Position numbers and translations under genes: made by a program
Shown: positions 33,617 through 41,629 of the stretch, in pieces
How positions within the stretch are numbered: the first letter of the stretch is position 1
How the letters are laid out: the number at the start of each line of letters is the position of its first letter
The notes under the pieces: model-generated
What the model saw: only the letters and a program-made list of their open reading frames with translations
Told to the model about the DNA's origin: nothing
The model's database searches: none
Assembly (NCBI RefSeq): GCF_900109525.1
Contig: NZ_FOAN01000011.1
Span: forward strand, 62,001 to 126,000
Source: Allobosea lupini
GTDB taxonomy: Bacteria > Pseudomonadota > Alphaproteobacteria > Rhizobiales > Beijerinckiaceae
DNA: 64,000 nucleotides
Direction of reading: 5' to 3'

Positions 33617-34692
33617 GCGAAGGCTCCGACCGGAGCCGTGGCAGCGGCAGCCGGGGCTATCGCCGTCTCCGAGAGGCGCAGGCAGGCGGCGCGCTGGTCC
33701 TGTGCCGCCAGTACTAGCGCGGGCGTCTGTGTCCGGCATGCGTCGATCGCCAGCGAACAGCGTGGCGCGAAAGCGCATCCCGGCGGCATCCTGTCAGGCG
33801 CGGGAACGGTGCCGGCGATCGGCGTCAGCCGTTGACGAGGGCCGCCGAGCGTCGGCATGGCAGCGAGCAGGCCGCGCGTATAGGGATGGCGCGGGCGGCC
33901 GAGCAGATCCTGCGTCGCTGCAGTCTCGACGACACGGCCGGCATACATCACCGCAACGCGGTCGCAGAGATCCGCGACGACGCCGATATCATGCGAGATC
34001 AGCACCAGCCCCATGCCGCTGTCGCGACGGATGTCGCGGATCAAGTCGAGGATCTGCGCCTGGATCGTCGCGTCGAGCGCCGTAGTCGGCTCGTCGGCGA
34101 TCAGGACCTCGGGCTCCCCGGCCAGCGCCAGCGCGATCATCACGCGCTGGTTCATGCCGCCGGAGAATTCATGCGGATATTGCCGCAGCCGCCGCGGCGC
34201 ATCGGCGATGCCGACGCGATCGAGCAGGCGCAACGCCTCGCGCCGGGCGGCATCGCCGCGCAGGCCGCGATGCAAGCGCAGCACTTCGATGAGCTGGGTG
34301 CCGATGCGCTGGACCGGATTGAGCGAGCTGGTCGGATCCTGGAAGATCAGTCCGATCCACCCGCCGCGAACCCTTGCGAGCGTGCGTTCCGGCAGGCGAG
34401 TGATGTCCTCGCCGCCAAGCCGGACCTCGCCGGAGGTCACGACCCCGCGGCCGAGCAGGCGCAGCGCCGCGAGCCAGGTCACGCTCTTGCCGCAGCCGGA
34501 TTCCCCGACGATGCCGAGCGCCTCGCCGGGCGCGAGCGAGAGCTCGATGCCGCATACGACCGGGACCGGCCCGTTGGCGCCTGGGAAAGCGACGGAAAAG
34601 CGATCCAGCGCCAGCAGCGGTGTGGTGGGGGCTTGCATGCCGGGCAGCAATGCGGCCATGCCGGGGCCGTCGCCTGGGGTCGGGAGCGTCAT
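33613..34692 (-). CDS. ABC transporter ATP-binding protein, DppD/OppD type
   Basis: A 359-residue ATPase. Walker A 'GESGCGKSVTWLAAL' near residue 62, 'GLIFQDPTSSLNPVQRIGTQ' Q-loop, signature 'FSGGMNQRVMIALAL' near 185, Walker B 'VLIADEPTTALDATIQ', and the C-terminal 'GCAFAPRCSLAIDAC' extension. The first ATG (34692) has no good ribosome site; ATGs 11 and 18 codons later are alternatives. It is the first gene of the minus-strand operon: OppD, OppF, phosphodiesterase. Confidence 0.9.
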   Translation of the reverse strand: MTLPTPGDGPGMAALLPGMQAPTTPLLALDRFSVAFPGANGPVPVVCGIELSLAPGEALGIVGESGCGKSVTWLAALRLLGRGVVTSGEVRLGGEDITRLPERTLARVRGGWIGLIFQDPTSSLNPVQRIGTQLIEVLRLHRGLRGDAARREALRLLDRVGIADAPRRLRQYPHEFSGGMNQRVMIALALAGEPEVLIADEPTTALDATIQAQILDLIRDIRRDSGMGLVLISHDIGVVADLCDRVAVMYAGRVVETAATQDLLGRPRHPYTRGLLAAMPTLGGPRQRLTPIAGTVPAPDRMPPGCAFAPRCSLAIDACRTQTPALVLAAQDQRAACLRLSETAIAPAAAATAPVGAFA

Positions 34693-34895
34693 CGCAGCGG
34701 GATAGACGCGCTTCGATGACCGTGGTGTGACGCGACGGGGAAAGCCGGCCAGCTTTTACGGCTATCGCGCTCATTTGGGGGGCGCTGGCGCCCGATCTTG
34801 TCATCCTCGCCTGTCGCTCGCACGCACCTCGTCGTCAGCTACTGGCGCGCTAGCGTCTCGGAGGAGCAGCATGCGGCGGAGAAGCGCAAGGCGGC

Positions 34896-36155
34896 CTAAG
34901 CGAAGCGGGCGGCCGCGAAGGGCGCGGGATCGCAGAACGGCGCCTGCCCGGTCATCATCTCGGCCAGGAGCCGCCCGGTCGCGGGGCCAAGCGTGAAGCC
35001 GTGATGGGCATGGCCGAAGGCGAGCCAGAGGCCGTTATGCCGCGGCGCCGGGCCGATGATCGGCAGCATGTCGGGCAGGCAGGGGCGGGCACCGCGCCAG
35101 GGCTCTGCCTCGAGGCGCTGGCCCAGCGGCATGATCCGGCGGGCGATGGCCTCGGCCCGGTCGAGCTGCCAGGGATCGGAGGGTGCGTCGCGGGCGGCGA
35201 GTTCGATGCCGGTGGTCAGGCGGATGCCGCGCGCCATCGGAGTGATTACGAAGCCGGCCTCGACATCGCAGAGCGGATGTCGCGGGGCGGTATCGTCCGC
35301 GGCTGCGTAATGCATGTGGTAGCCGCGCTTGAAGCCGAGCGGAAAGCGATAGCCGAGCCGATCGCAGAGGTCGTTCGACCAGGGGCCCAGAGCAAGGACG
35401 GCTTCGGGCGCACGCCAATCCTCGGCGCCGGCCGATAGGCGCCAGCCCGTGCCCTCCTGGTGCAGGCCGGCCGCGTCGGCGCGTCGCAACTCGCCGCCGC
35501 GCGCGGCGAAGAGGGCGGCATAGGCGCGCGTCACCGCGCCGGGATCGCTGACGGTCGCCGGATCGCGCCAGTGCACGGCGCCCGCGACGATACCCGGCAG
35601 CAAGCCGGGCTCCCGCGCCTGCAGCGCCGCCTCGTCGAGGACATCGTAGGCGAGACGGTAGGCTGCGAGGTCCTCTGCCGCCTTGACGGCCTGCTGCAAC
35701 CCGTGCCGGCTGCGATAGAGCTCGATCCAGCCCTCGTCGCGCATCAGCGCCTCGGTCCCGGCGGCCTTGGTCCAGTGCCGGTGCTCGTCGAGGCAGCGCT
35801 CGATCAGCGGCAGGATGGCCTGCCCCGACCGATCGAGCCGGCCGGGCGCCGAGTTCCACCAATAGCGCGCCAGCCAGGGCGCCATCCGCAGCAGTGTCGC
35901 GGGCCGATAGCGCACCGCGATCGAGCGGTTCGAGGCGAAGGCGAAAAGCGTCGCGAGGCTGCGCGGGAAGGCATAGGGAATGACCGAGGCGCGCTCGATC
36001 AGCCCGGCATTACCATGGCTGGTCTCGGCGCCGGGCTCGCCGCGGTCGACCAGCAGGACGGTGCGGCCGCGCTCCTGCAGATGCAGCGCGATGCTGACGC
36101 CGACGATGCCGGCCCCGAGCACGATCGCATCGGTCTGTCGCGCCGTCGTCGTCAT
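34896..36155 (-). CDS. FAD-dependent oxidoreductase, DadA-like D-amino acid dehydrogenase/oxidase
   Basis: A 419-residue flavoprotein. The N-terminal dinucleotide fold 'DAIVLGAGIVGVSIALHLQERGRTVLLVD' (about 8-36) binds FAD; 'GAETSHGNAGLIERASVIPYAFP' (about 40-62) is the DadA-type FAD-contact stretch; the end 'GLWLAFGHAHHGFTLGPATGRLLAEMM' (about 375-400) is the usual closing FAD loop. It would oxidise a D-amino acid or secondary amine to the oxo acid, with electrons going to quinone or O2. Start ATG 36155 lies 14 bases after the upstream gene stop. Confidence 0.9.
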   Translation of the reverse strand: MTTTARQTDAIVLGAGIVGVSIALHLQERGRTVLLVDRGEPGAETSHGNAGLIERASVIPYAFPRSLATLFAFASNRSIAVRYRPATLLRMAPWLARYWWNSAPGRLDRSGQAILPLIERCLDEHRHWTKAAGTEALMRDEGWIELYRSRHGLQQAVKAAEDLAAYRLAYDVLDEAALQAREPGLLPGIVAGAVHWRDPATVSDPGAVTRAYAALFAARGGELRRADAAGLHQEGTGWRLSAGAEDWRAPEAVLALGPWSNDLCDRLGYRFPLGFKRGYHMHYAAADDTAPRHPLCDVEAGFVITPMARGIRLTTGIELAARDAPSDPWQLDRAEAIARRIMPLGQRLEAEPWRGARPCLPDMLPIIGPAPRHNGLWLAFGHAHHGFTLGPATGRLLAEMMTGQAPFCDPAPFAAARFA

Positions 36156-36168
36156 CGCTCGCGTTCGC

Positions 36169-36798
36169 TCAGACGAGCGCCGCGGAGCTGACGACATGCC
36201 TGCCGGGTTTCGCCGCTATGGCGGCCTCGATCATCGCGGCGGCGATGCGCCCAGCCGGATTGATGCGCCAGGCGCGCGGCAGCACCGGACCGAGAATGCC
36301 GAGCAGGATGAGGGCCGCGCGTTCGGCGGTTCGAACTTCGCTCCGCTCCCCGCCAATCAGGCCCGGCCTGACAAAGGTGAGCGAGGCGAAGTCGAGGCCG
36401 GCGAGGTCACGCTCCAGCTCGCCCTTCACCCGGTTGTAGAAGATGCGCGAGGCTGGATCGGCACCGAGCGCCGAGTTCAGGAGGAAGGCCGGGGTGCCAT
36501 GCTGGTGAGCGAGCCGAGCGACAGCGAGCTGGTAACCGTGATCGACCCGCCGGAAGGCGTCCTGCGAGCCCGCCTTGCCGATGGTCGTGCCGAGCGCCGA
36601 GATCGCCGCATCCGCCGCCCACCAGGGCGCATCCTCGGGCAGAGCCTCGAAATCGACGGCCGGTGCGAGCAGCTTCGGATGGGCCGCCAAGGCGCGGCGC
36701 GTCGGGGCGATCACCGCATCGATGCGTGGGTCGGCGAGCGCCTGCGCCAGCACATGGCCGCCGACCAGTCCCGTCGCACCCGCCAGCAGCAGCTTCAT
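36169..36798 (-). CDS. NAD(P)-binding Rossmann protein (NAD(P)H-binding/epimerase family)
   Basis: A 209-residue atypical SDR-like protein beginning 'MKLLLAGATGLVGGHVLAQAL', a GxTGxxG nucleotide-binding loop. Mid-protein 'DAAISALGTTIGKAGSQDAFRRVDHGYQLAVARLA' (about 64-98) and 'FVRPGLIGGERSE' (about 140-152) fit the YwnB/HTATIP2-like NAD(P)H-binding family. Function is unknown; such proteins include oxidoreductases and redox sensors. It is followed by the DadA-like gene 14 bases later. Confidence 0.85.
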   Translation of the reverse strand: MKLLLAGATGLVGGHVLAQALADPRIDAVIAPTRRALAAHPKLLAPAVDFEALPEDAPWWAADAAISALGTTIGKAGSQDAFRRVDHGYQLAVARLAHQHGTPAFLLNSALGADPASRIFYNRVKGELERDLAGLDFASLTFVRPGLIGGERSEVRTAERAALILLGILGPVLPRAWRINPAGRIAAAMIEAAIAAKPGRHVVSSAALV

Positions 36799-36862
36799 CG
36801 CGATCGGCCTCCAACCAGAACCTGACGCCAGATGTCGCAGATCGGGCTCGCCCGGTCGAGCC

Positions 36863-37735
36863 TCAGGCGACTGCGGTCGCCTCCGGCTTCAGCTCCTCGA
36901 TCGAGGGGATACGGCCCTCGAACCAGCACGCCGCCGCAGCGCGCGACATCGCCGCTCCGTCATGGCCAATGCCGGGCACGGTGATCAGCGACCAGTTGCA
37001 GGGCAGGCCGCGCCTGGCGGCTTCCGCCTTGGCGAAATCGAGCACGAAATGGGCGCGGGCATAGCGCATCGGCCCCTGCGCGAGCGCCTCCGCCTGAGCC
37101 GGCAGGTTGGGATCATCCGTGACGATATCCCGGTCGCCGGCGAAGATCACCATCGGCCAGGCGAGCCAGCGCGCGAGGTCCGCCTCGCCGAGGCCGAGCC
37201 CGCCGAGCCCTTCCGGGAAGCGACGCTCCAGCGTCGGAAGCGTGTACCAGCCGGAATTGGCGGCGAAAGCGGTCTCGAAGGGCGTCTCGCTTTGCGTCGC
37301 CAGCAGGCGGTGGACGAACTGGCCGCCAGCGGAATGGCCGAACAGCCTGACCTTGTCGCGCGTGGTAACGCCGGCCTGGCGCAAAGCCGCCAGCACGCGG
37401 GCCGGCACGGCGTAGAGCCAATCGTCCTGCGCGGCGGGCGTGCCGTCCTCGCCGACAACGAGGCCGTTATTGTAGCCCTCTGCCTTGGGGAAGTGCGCGT
37501 TGCCGAAAGTCGGCGCGACGATCAGCAGGTTGTGCGTCTCGGCCGCCTCGATCCAGAAATCGCGATAGTCGTCGCCATTGCGCAGCATGCCGTGCTGGAC
37601 GACGACGACTTCGTCGTCCGGGCGATGACGCGCCGGCCGGTAGAAATTGACCTCCAGCGGCCGTTGCGGATGGCGCGCATCGAGGAAGTGCAGGGTGCTG
37701 CGGCCCTGCGGCGGATCGAGTGTGAGCGTGCTCAT
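36863..37735 (-). CDS. alpha/beta hydrolase (PHB depolymerase/esterase-like)
   Basis: A 290-residue alpha/beta hydrolase. The nucleophile elbow is 'RLFGHSAGGQFVHR' (about residue 135), the oxyanion strand is 'VVVQHGMLRNGDDYRDFW' (about 45-62), an acid candidate lies in 'VIFAGDRDIVTDD', and the catalytic His is probably in 'VPGIGHDGAAM' near 260. No signal peptide is seen. It overlaps the upstream ATPase by 4 bases, so it is part of the Opp-type operon and may hydrolyse the imported ester or amide. Start ATG 37735 is set by that overlap. Confidence 0.87.
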   Translation of the reverse strand: MSTLTLDPPQGRSTLHFLDARHPQRPLEVNFYRPARHRPDDEVVVVQHGMLRNGDDYRDFWIEAAETHNLLIVAPTFGNAHFPKAEGYNNGLVVGEDGTPAAQDDWLYAVPARVLAALRQAGVTTRDKVRLFGHSAGGQFVHRLLATQSETPFETAFAANSGWYTLPTLERRFPEGLGGLGLGEADLARWLAWPMVIFAGDRDIVTDDPNLPAQAEALAQGPMRYARAHFVLDFAKAEAARRGLPCNWSLITVPGIGHDGAAMSRAAAACWFEGRIPSIEELKPEATAVA

Positions 37736-38739
37736 GCGGCCTTCGCAGTCGTATGCAGGTGGCAGGCGGCGCTGCGGCCGGGCGCGATCTCCGCAAGGTC
37801 CGGGCGGACCTCGCGGCAAACCGCCATGGCGTGCTCGCAGCGCGGGTGGAAGGGGCAGCCAGGTGGCGGCGCCAATGGCGAGGGCAGTTCGCCCTTGAGC
37901 GGCTGGAAGCTGCTCTTGCGCCGCGCCGCAGAGGGGATCGCCTTGATCAGGGCAGCGCTATAGGGGTGCGCCGGCTCGGCGAAGATCGCGGTGGCGCTGC
38001 CGATCTCGACGATGCGGCCGAGATACATGATCGCGACGCGGTCGCTGATATGGCGGACGAGGCCGAGATCGTGGCTGACGAAGAGATAGGTCAGCCCGTG
38101 CCGCTCGCGCACATCCATGAACAGGTTGATCACCTGCGCCTGGATCGAGACGTCGAGGGCCGAGACCGGCTCGTCGCAGACCAGGAAATCGGGCTTCACC
38201 GCGAGCGCCCGGGCGATGCCGATGCGCTGGCGCTGGCCGCCGGAGAACTGGTGCGGGTAGCGCTCGCGATAGGCGAGATCGAGTCCGACCTCGCTGAGCG
38301 CCCGGTCGACCGCGCCGTCGAGCTCGGCCTTCGGCACGAGCTTGTGGACCGCAAGCGCCTCGCCGACGATGCGGCTCACCCGCATGCGCGGATCGAGCGA
38401 GGCGTAAGGGTCCTGGAAGATCATCTGCACCTTGAGCAGATAATCCAGCCGGTCCTTGCCCTTCAGCGCCGCGGCCGAGCGCCCTTTGTAGAACACCTGC
38501 CCTTCCGTCGGCGGCAGGATGCCGGTCGCGATGCGCGCCAGGGTCGACTTGCCGCAGCCGGATTCGCCGACGAGGCCGAGCACCTCGCCCTTCCGGACGC
38601 TGAGATCGACGCCGTCGACCGCCTTCAGTGTCGCAGGCGGCGCATGCCGGCCGATTGCGGTCAGGATGCGCTCGGCGATATTGGCCTTGCCGCGGAAATA
38701 TTTGCGGACGCCGCGCAGCTCGAACAGGGTTTCGCTCAT
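37732..38739 (-). CDS. ABC transporter ATP-binding protein, DppF/OppF type
   Basis: A 335-residue ATPase with Walker A 'GESGCGKSTLARIA', Q-loop 'MIFQDPYASLDPRMRVS', signature 'FSGGQRQRIGIARALA', Walker B 'FLVCDEPVSALDVS' and the Cys-rich 'GCPFHPRCEHAMAVC' tail. A short leader at 12-30 before the Walker region contains 'YFRGKANIAERILTAIGRHAP', an insertion shared by some OppF proteins. Start ATG 38739 overlaps the OppD stop by 4 bases. Confidence 0.93.
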   Translation of the reverse strand: MSETLFELRGVRKYFRGKANIAERILTAIGRHAPPATLKAVDGVDLSVRKGEVLGLVGESGCGKSTLARIATGILPPTEGQVFYKGRSAAALKGKDRLDYLLKVQMIFQDPYASLDPRMRVSRIVGEALAVHKLVPKAELDGAVDRALSEVGLDLAYRERYPHQFSGGQRQRIGIARALAVKPDFLVCDEPVSALDVSIQAQVINLFMDVRERHGLTYLFVSHDLGLVRHISDRVAIMYLGRIVEIGSATAIFAEPAHPYSAALIKAIPSAARRKSSFQPLKGELPSPLAPPPGCPFHPRCEHAMAVCREVRPDLAEIAPGRSAACHLHTTAKAA

Positions 38740-39719
38740 GCCGCCACCTGGTCGGGCACGGGGTTGTGGCAACGCAGGGTGCGCCCGTCATGGGCCTGCG
38801 GCTGCGGATCGGCGTCGGCGCAGACGGGCAACGTCCGCTCGCAGCGCGGCCGGAACGGGCAGCCGGAGGGGCGCGAGTCGATGCGCGGCGCCATGCCGTC
38901 GATCTGGTGCAGGCGCTGGCCCGGCTCGACCATCGTCGCCGAGGAATTGAGCAGGCCGAGCGTATAGGGATGGCGCGGCCGGTCGAGCACGGTCATCACG
39001 TCGCCGATCTCGACGATGCGGCCGGCATACATCACCGCCACCCGGTCGGCTAGCTCGGCGACCACGGCGAGGTCGTGGGTGATCCAGATGACCGCCGCGC
39101 CGGTCTCGCGCGAAAGCTTCTGCACCTCGTAGAGGATCTGCGCCTGGATGGTGACATCGAGCGCGGTGGTCGGCTCGTCGGCGATGATCAGGTCGGGATC
39201 GTTCAGGAGGGCGGTCGCGATCGCGACGCGCTGGCGCATACCGCCGGAGAATTCGTGCGGGTACTGCTTCAGCCGGGTCTCCGGCGAGGAGATGCCAACG
39301 CGCGCAAGCGCCTTCGCCGCCTTGTCCAACGCCTCCTGCCGGCTGCAGTCGCGATGCTCGAGGATCGCCTCGCTCATCTGCTCGCCGATGCTGAGCACCG
39401 GGTTCAGCGTCATCAGCGGATCCTGGAAGATCATTGCGATCCGGTCGCCGCGCAGCTGGCGCAGGCGCTCCGGCGAGGCGGCGCGCAGATCATCGCCGTC
39501 GAACAGCACCTCGCCGGCGACGACCTCGCCCGGCGGGTCGATCAGCTGCACCAGTGAGAAGCCAGTGACCGACTTGCCGGAACCGGATTCGCCGACGAGG
39601 CCGAGGACCTCGCCCTTGGCGACACTGAAATCGACGCCGTCGACGGCCGGCCAGGCGCCGTCCTGCGCATGGAACACGGTCTTGAGGCCGCGCACGGAGA
39701 GGAGAGGAGTCTCGCTCAT
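38736..39719 (-). CDS. ABC transporter ATP-binding protein, DppD/OppD type
   Basis: A 327-residue ATPase: Walker A 'GESGSGKSVTGFSLV' near residue 43, 'AMIFQDPLMTLNPVLSIGEQM', signature 'FSGGMRQRVAIATALL' near 155, Walker B 'LIIADEPTTALDVTIQ', and 'GCPFRPRCERTLPVC' tail. Start ATG 39719 overlaps the permease stop; the frame runs further upstream only as a shadow of that permease. Confidence 0.93.
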   Translation of the reverse strand: MSETPLLSVRGLKTVFHAQDGAWPAVDGVDFSVAKGEVLGLVGESGSGKSVTGFSLVQLIDPPGEVVAGEVLFDGDDLRAASPERLRQLRGDRIAMIFQDPLMTLNPVLSIGEQMSEAILEHRDCSRQEALDKAAKALARVGISSPETRLKQYPHEFSGGMRQRVAIATALLNDPDLIIADEPTTALDVTIQAQILYEVQKLSRETGAAVIWITHDLAVVAELADRVAVMYAGRIVEIGDVMTVLDRPRHPYTLGLLNSSATMVEPGQRLHQIDGMAPRIDSRPSGCPFRPRCERTLPVCADADPQPQAHDGRTLRCHNPVPDQVAA

Positions 39720-40624
39720 GCGCGCACGTTGAAGCTGCGGCGCAGGCGATCGCCGACGAGATTGAGCGACATGATCAGGAGCACGAGCGCGATACCCGGG
39801 AAGACGGCGATCCAGTATTCGCCGGAGAGCAGGAACTCGAAGCCGTTGGCGATCAGCAGGCCGAGCGATGGCTGCGTCACAGGCACGCCGACGCCGAGGA
39901 AGGACAGCGTCGCCTCCAGCGTGATCGCCGAGGCGATGCTGATCGATGCGACGACGAGCACCGCGCCGACCGAGTTCGGCAGGAGATGCGCCAGCATGAT
40001 GTGGCGGGTCGGCAGGCCGAAATTCACGGCCGCCTCGATGTATTCCTTGCGCCGCTCGACCAGCGCCGCCGCCCGCATCAGCCTGGCGTACTGCGCCCAT
40101 TGCACCAGCACGATGGCAAGGATGACCTTGTCGACGCCGCGCCCGATCGAGGCGAGCAGCACGAGCGCGACCAGGATCGAAGGGAAGCCGAGCATGAAGT
40201 CGACGATGCGCATGATGATGGCGTCGACCACGCCGCCGAATTGCGCCGCGGCGAGGCCGGCGAGGATGCCGATCGAGAGCGCCCCGACGGTCGAGGCGAG
40301 CCCGACGAGCAGGCTGGTGCGCAGTCCGTAGAGGATGGCGCTCAGCATGTCGCGGCCTTGCGCGTCGCTGCCGAGCCAGTAGGTGAAGCCGCCCATGCCG
40401 CGCTCGCCCGGAGCCAGCCGGTTGTCCATCACGCTGAGCGAGCCGAGATCATGCGGATTCTGCGGCGTGATGAACGGAGCCAGCAGAGCGAGCGCTACCA
40501 TGATCCCCAGCAGGATCGCGGCACCGCGCGTGGTCGGGCGGTTGCGCAGATGGCGCAGCACTTTTTCGCGCAGGGGCGTGTCGGCCTGGATGGGGCCGGC
40601 GAGGCGGGAGGCGCCTGGGCTCAT
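39716..40624 (-). CDS. ABC transporter permease, DppC/OppC type
   Basis: A 302-residue permease. Helix at about 37-55, family mark 'YWLGSDAQGRDMLSAILYGLRTSLLVG' (about 81-107), EAA loop 'EYIEAAVNFGLPTRHIMLAHLLPN' (about 193-216), then 'ATLSFLGVGVPVTQPSLG'. ATGA overlaps join it to the permease upstream and the ATPase downstream, so five transporter genes form one uninterrupted chain. Confidence 0.93.
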   Translation of the reverse strand: MSPGASRLAGPIQADTPLREKVLRHLRNRPTTRGAAILLGIMVALALLAPFITPQNPHDLGSLSVMDNRLAPGERGMGGFTYWLGSDAQGRDMLSAILYGLRTSLLVGLASTVGALSIGILAGLAAAQFGGVVDAIIMRIVDFMLGFPSILVALVLLASIGRGVDKVILAIVLVQWAQYARLMRAAALVERRKEYIEAAVNFGLPTRHIMLAHLLPNSVGAVLVVASISIASAITLEATLSFLGVGVPVTQPSLGLLIANGFEFLLSGEYWIAVFPGIALVLLIMSLNLVGDRLRRSFNVRA

Positions 40625-41598
40625 GCCTGCTCTCCGGCGAGCTTCACCCGCGGGTCGAGCGCGGCATAGAGCACGTCGACCAGGAAGTTGACGGTGACGA
40701 AGAGCAGCGTCGCCAGGAGGACATAGGCGACCACCACCGGGCGATCGAGCTGGTAGACCGAGTCGATCAGGAGCTTGCCCATGCCCGGCCAGGCGAAGAC
40801 CGTCTCGGTGATGGTCGAGAAGGCGACGAGGCTGCCGAACTCGACGCCGACCACGGTGACGACCGGGATCAGGATGTTGCGCAGGATGTGCCGGTTGACG
40901 ATGCGCCTCGGGCGGACGCCCTTGGCACGGGCGTATTTGACGTAGTCCTGCGTCATCGTCTCGGTGGTGCCGGCAGCGACGAGCCGGATGATCAGCGCAA
41001 GGTTCGGGATGGCGAGGTTGAGCGCGGGCAGGGCGATGTGCTGCAGCCCGTCCAGTGTCAACAGACTGGTCTGGACGCCAAGGAGCGAGACCGTCTCGCC
41101 GCGCCCGGCGGTCGGCAGCCAGCCGAGCCAGACGGCGAAGAGCAGGATCAGCATCATGCCCTTCCAGAAGCTCGGCAGCGAGAAGCCGAGCACGGTGCCG
41201 GCCATGACGATGCGGGCGCGCCGGCTGTCGGGATTCAGGCCCGCCATCAGCCCCAGCGGGATGCCGGCGGCGAGCGCCAGGATCATCGAGAGCAGCACGA
41301 GCTCGAAGGTCGCCGGCAGCCGCTGCAGGATCAGCTGCAGCGCCGGCACCCCATGCACGAAGGAGCGGCCGAGATCGCCCTTCAGCGCATTGGCCATGAA
41401 GGTCAGGTATTGCTGCCAGACCGGCAGGTCGAGCCCGAGCCGGCGGATCAGCGCCTCGCGCTCGGCCGCGCTGGCCGAGGGCGAGACCAGGAGCTCGACG
41501 GGATCGCCGATGCCGTAGACGGCGAAGAAGACCACGACCGAGACCGCGAGCAGCACGAGCACGCTCTGGATCAGCCGCTGCAGGACATAGGCGGTCAT
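40621..41598 (-). CDS. ABC transporter permease, DppB/OppB type
   Basis: A 325-residue permease. It starts 'MTAYVLQRLIQSVLVLLAVSVVVFFAVYGIGDP', contains 'LGLDLPVWQQYLTFMANALKGDLGRSFVHG' (about 53-83), the EAA loop 'DYVKYARAKGVRPRRIV' (about 213-229) and the 'ETVFAWPGMGKLLIDSVYQLDRPVV' ending. It starts 31 bases after the binding protein stop. Confidence 0.93.
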   Translation of the reverse strand: MTAYVLQRLIQSVLVLLAVSVVVFFAVYGIGDPVELLVSPSASAAEREALIRRLGLDLPVWQQYLTFMANALKGDLGRSFVHGVPALQLILQRLPATFELVLLSMILALAAGIPLGLMAGLNPDSRRARIVMAGTVLGFSLPSFWKGMMLILLFAVWLGWLPTAGRGETVSLLGVQTSLLTLDGLQHIALPALNLAIPNLALIIRLVAAGTTETMTQDYVKYARAKGVRPRRIVNRHILRNILIPVVTVVGVEFGSLVAFSTITETVFAWPGMGKLLIDSVYQLDRPVVVAYVLLATLLFVTVNFLVDVLYAALDPRVKLAGEQA

Positions 41599-41629
41599 GG
41601 CACCGAGCCTCGGGCGAGCGCTTGCCGGC

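Noticed and set aside
34780..34899. Short plus-strand frame ending SYWRASVSEEQHAAEKRKAA, like the tail of a small monooxygenase or a decayed gene.
   Set aside because: No start with ribosome site, no upstream domain, and it overlaps the end of the minus-strand flavoprotein. Too little to call a pseudogene.
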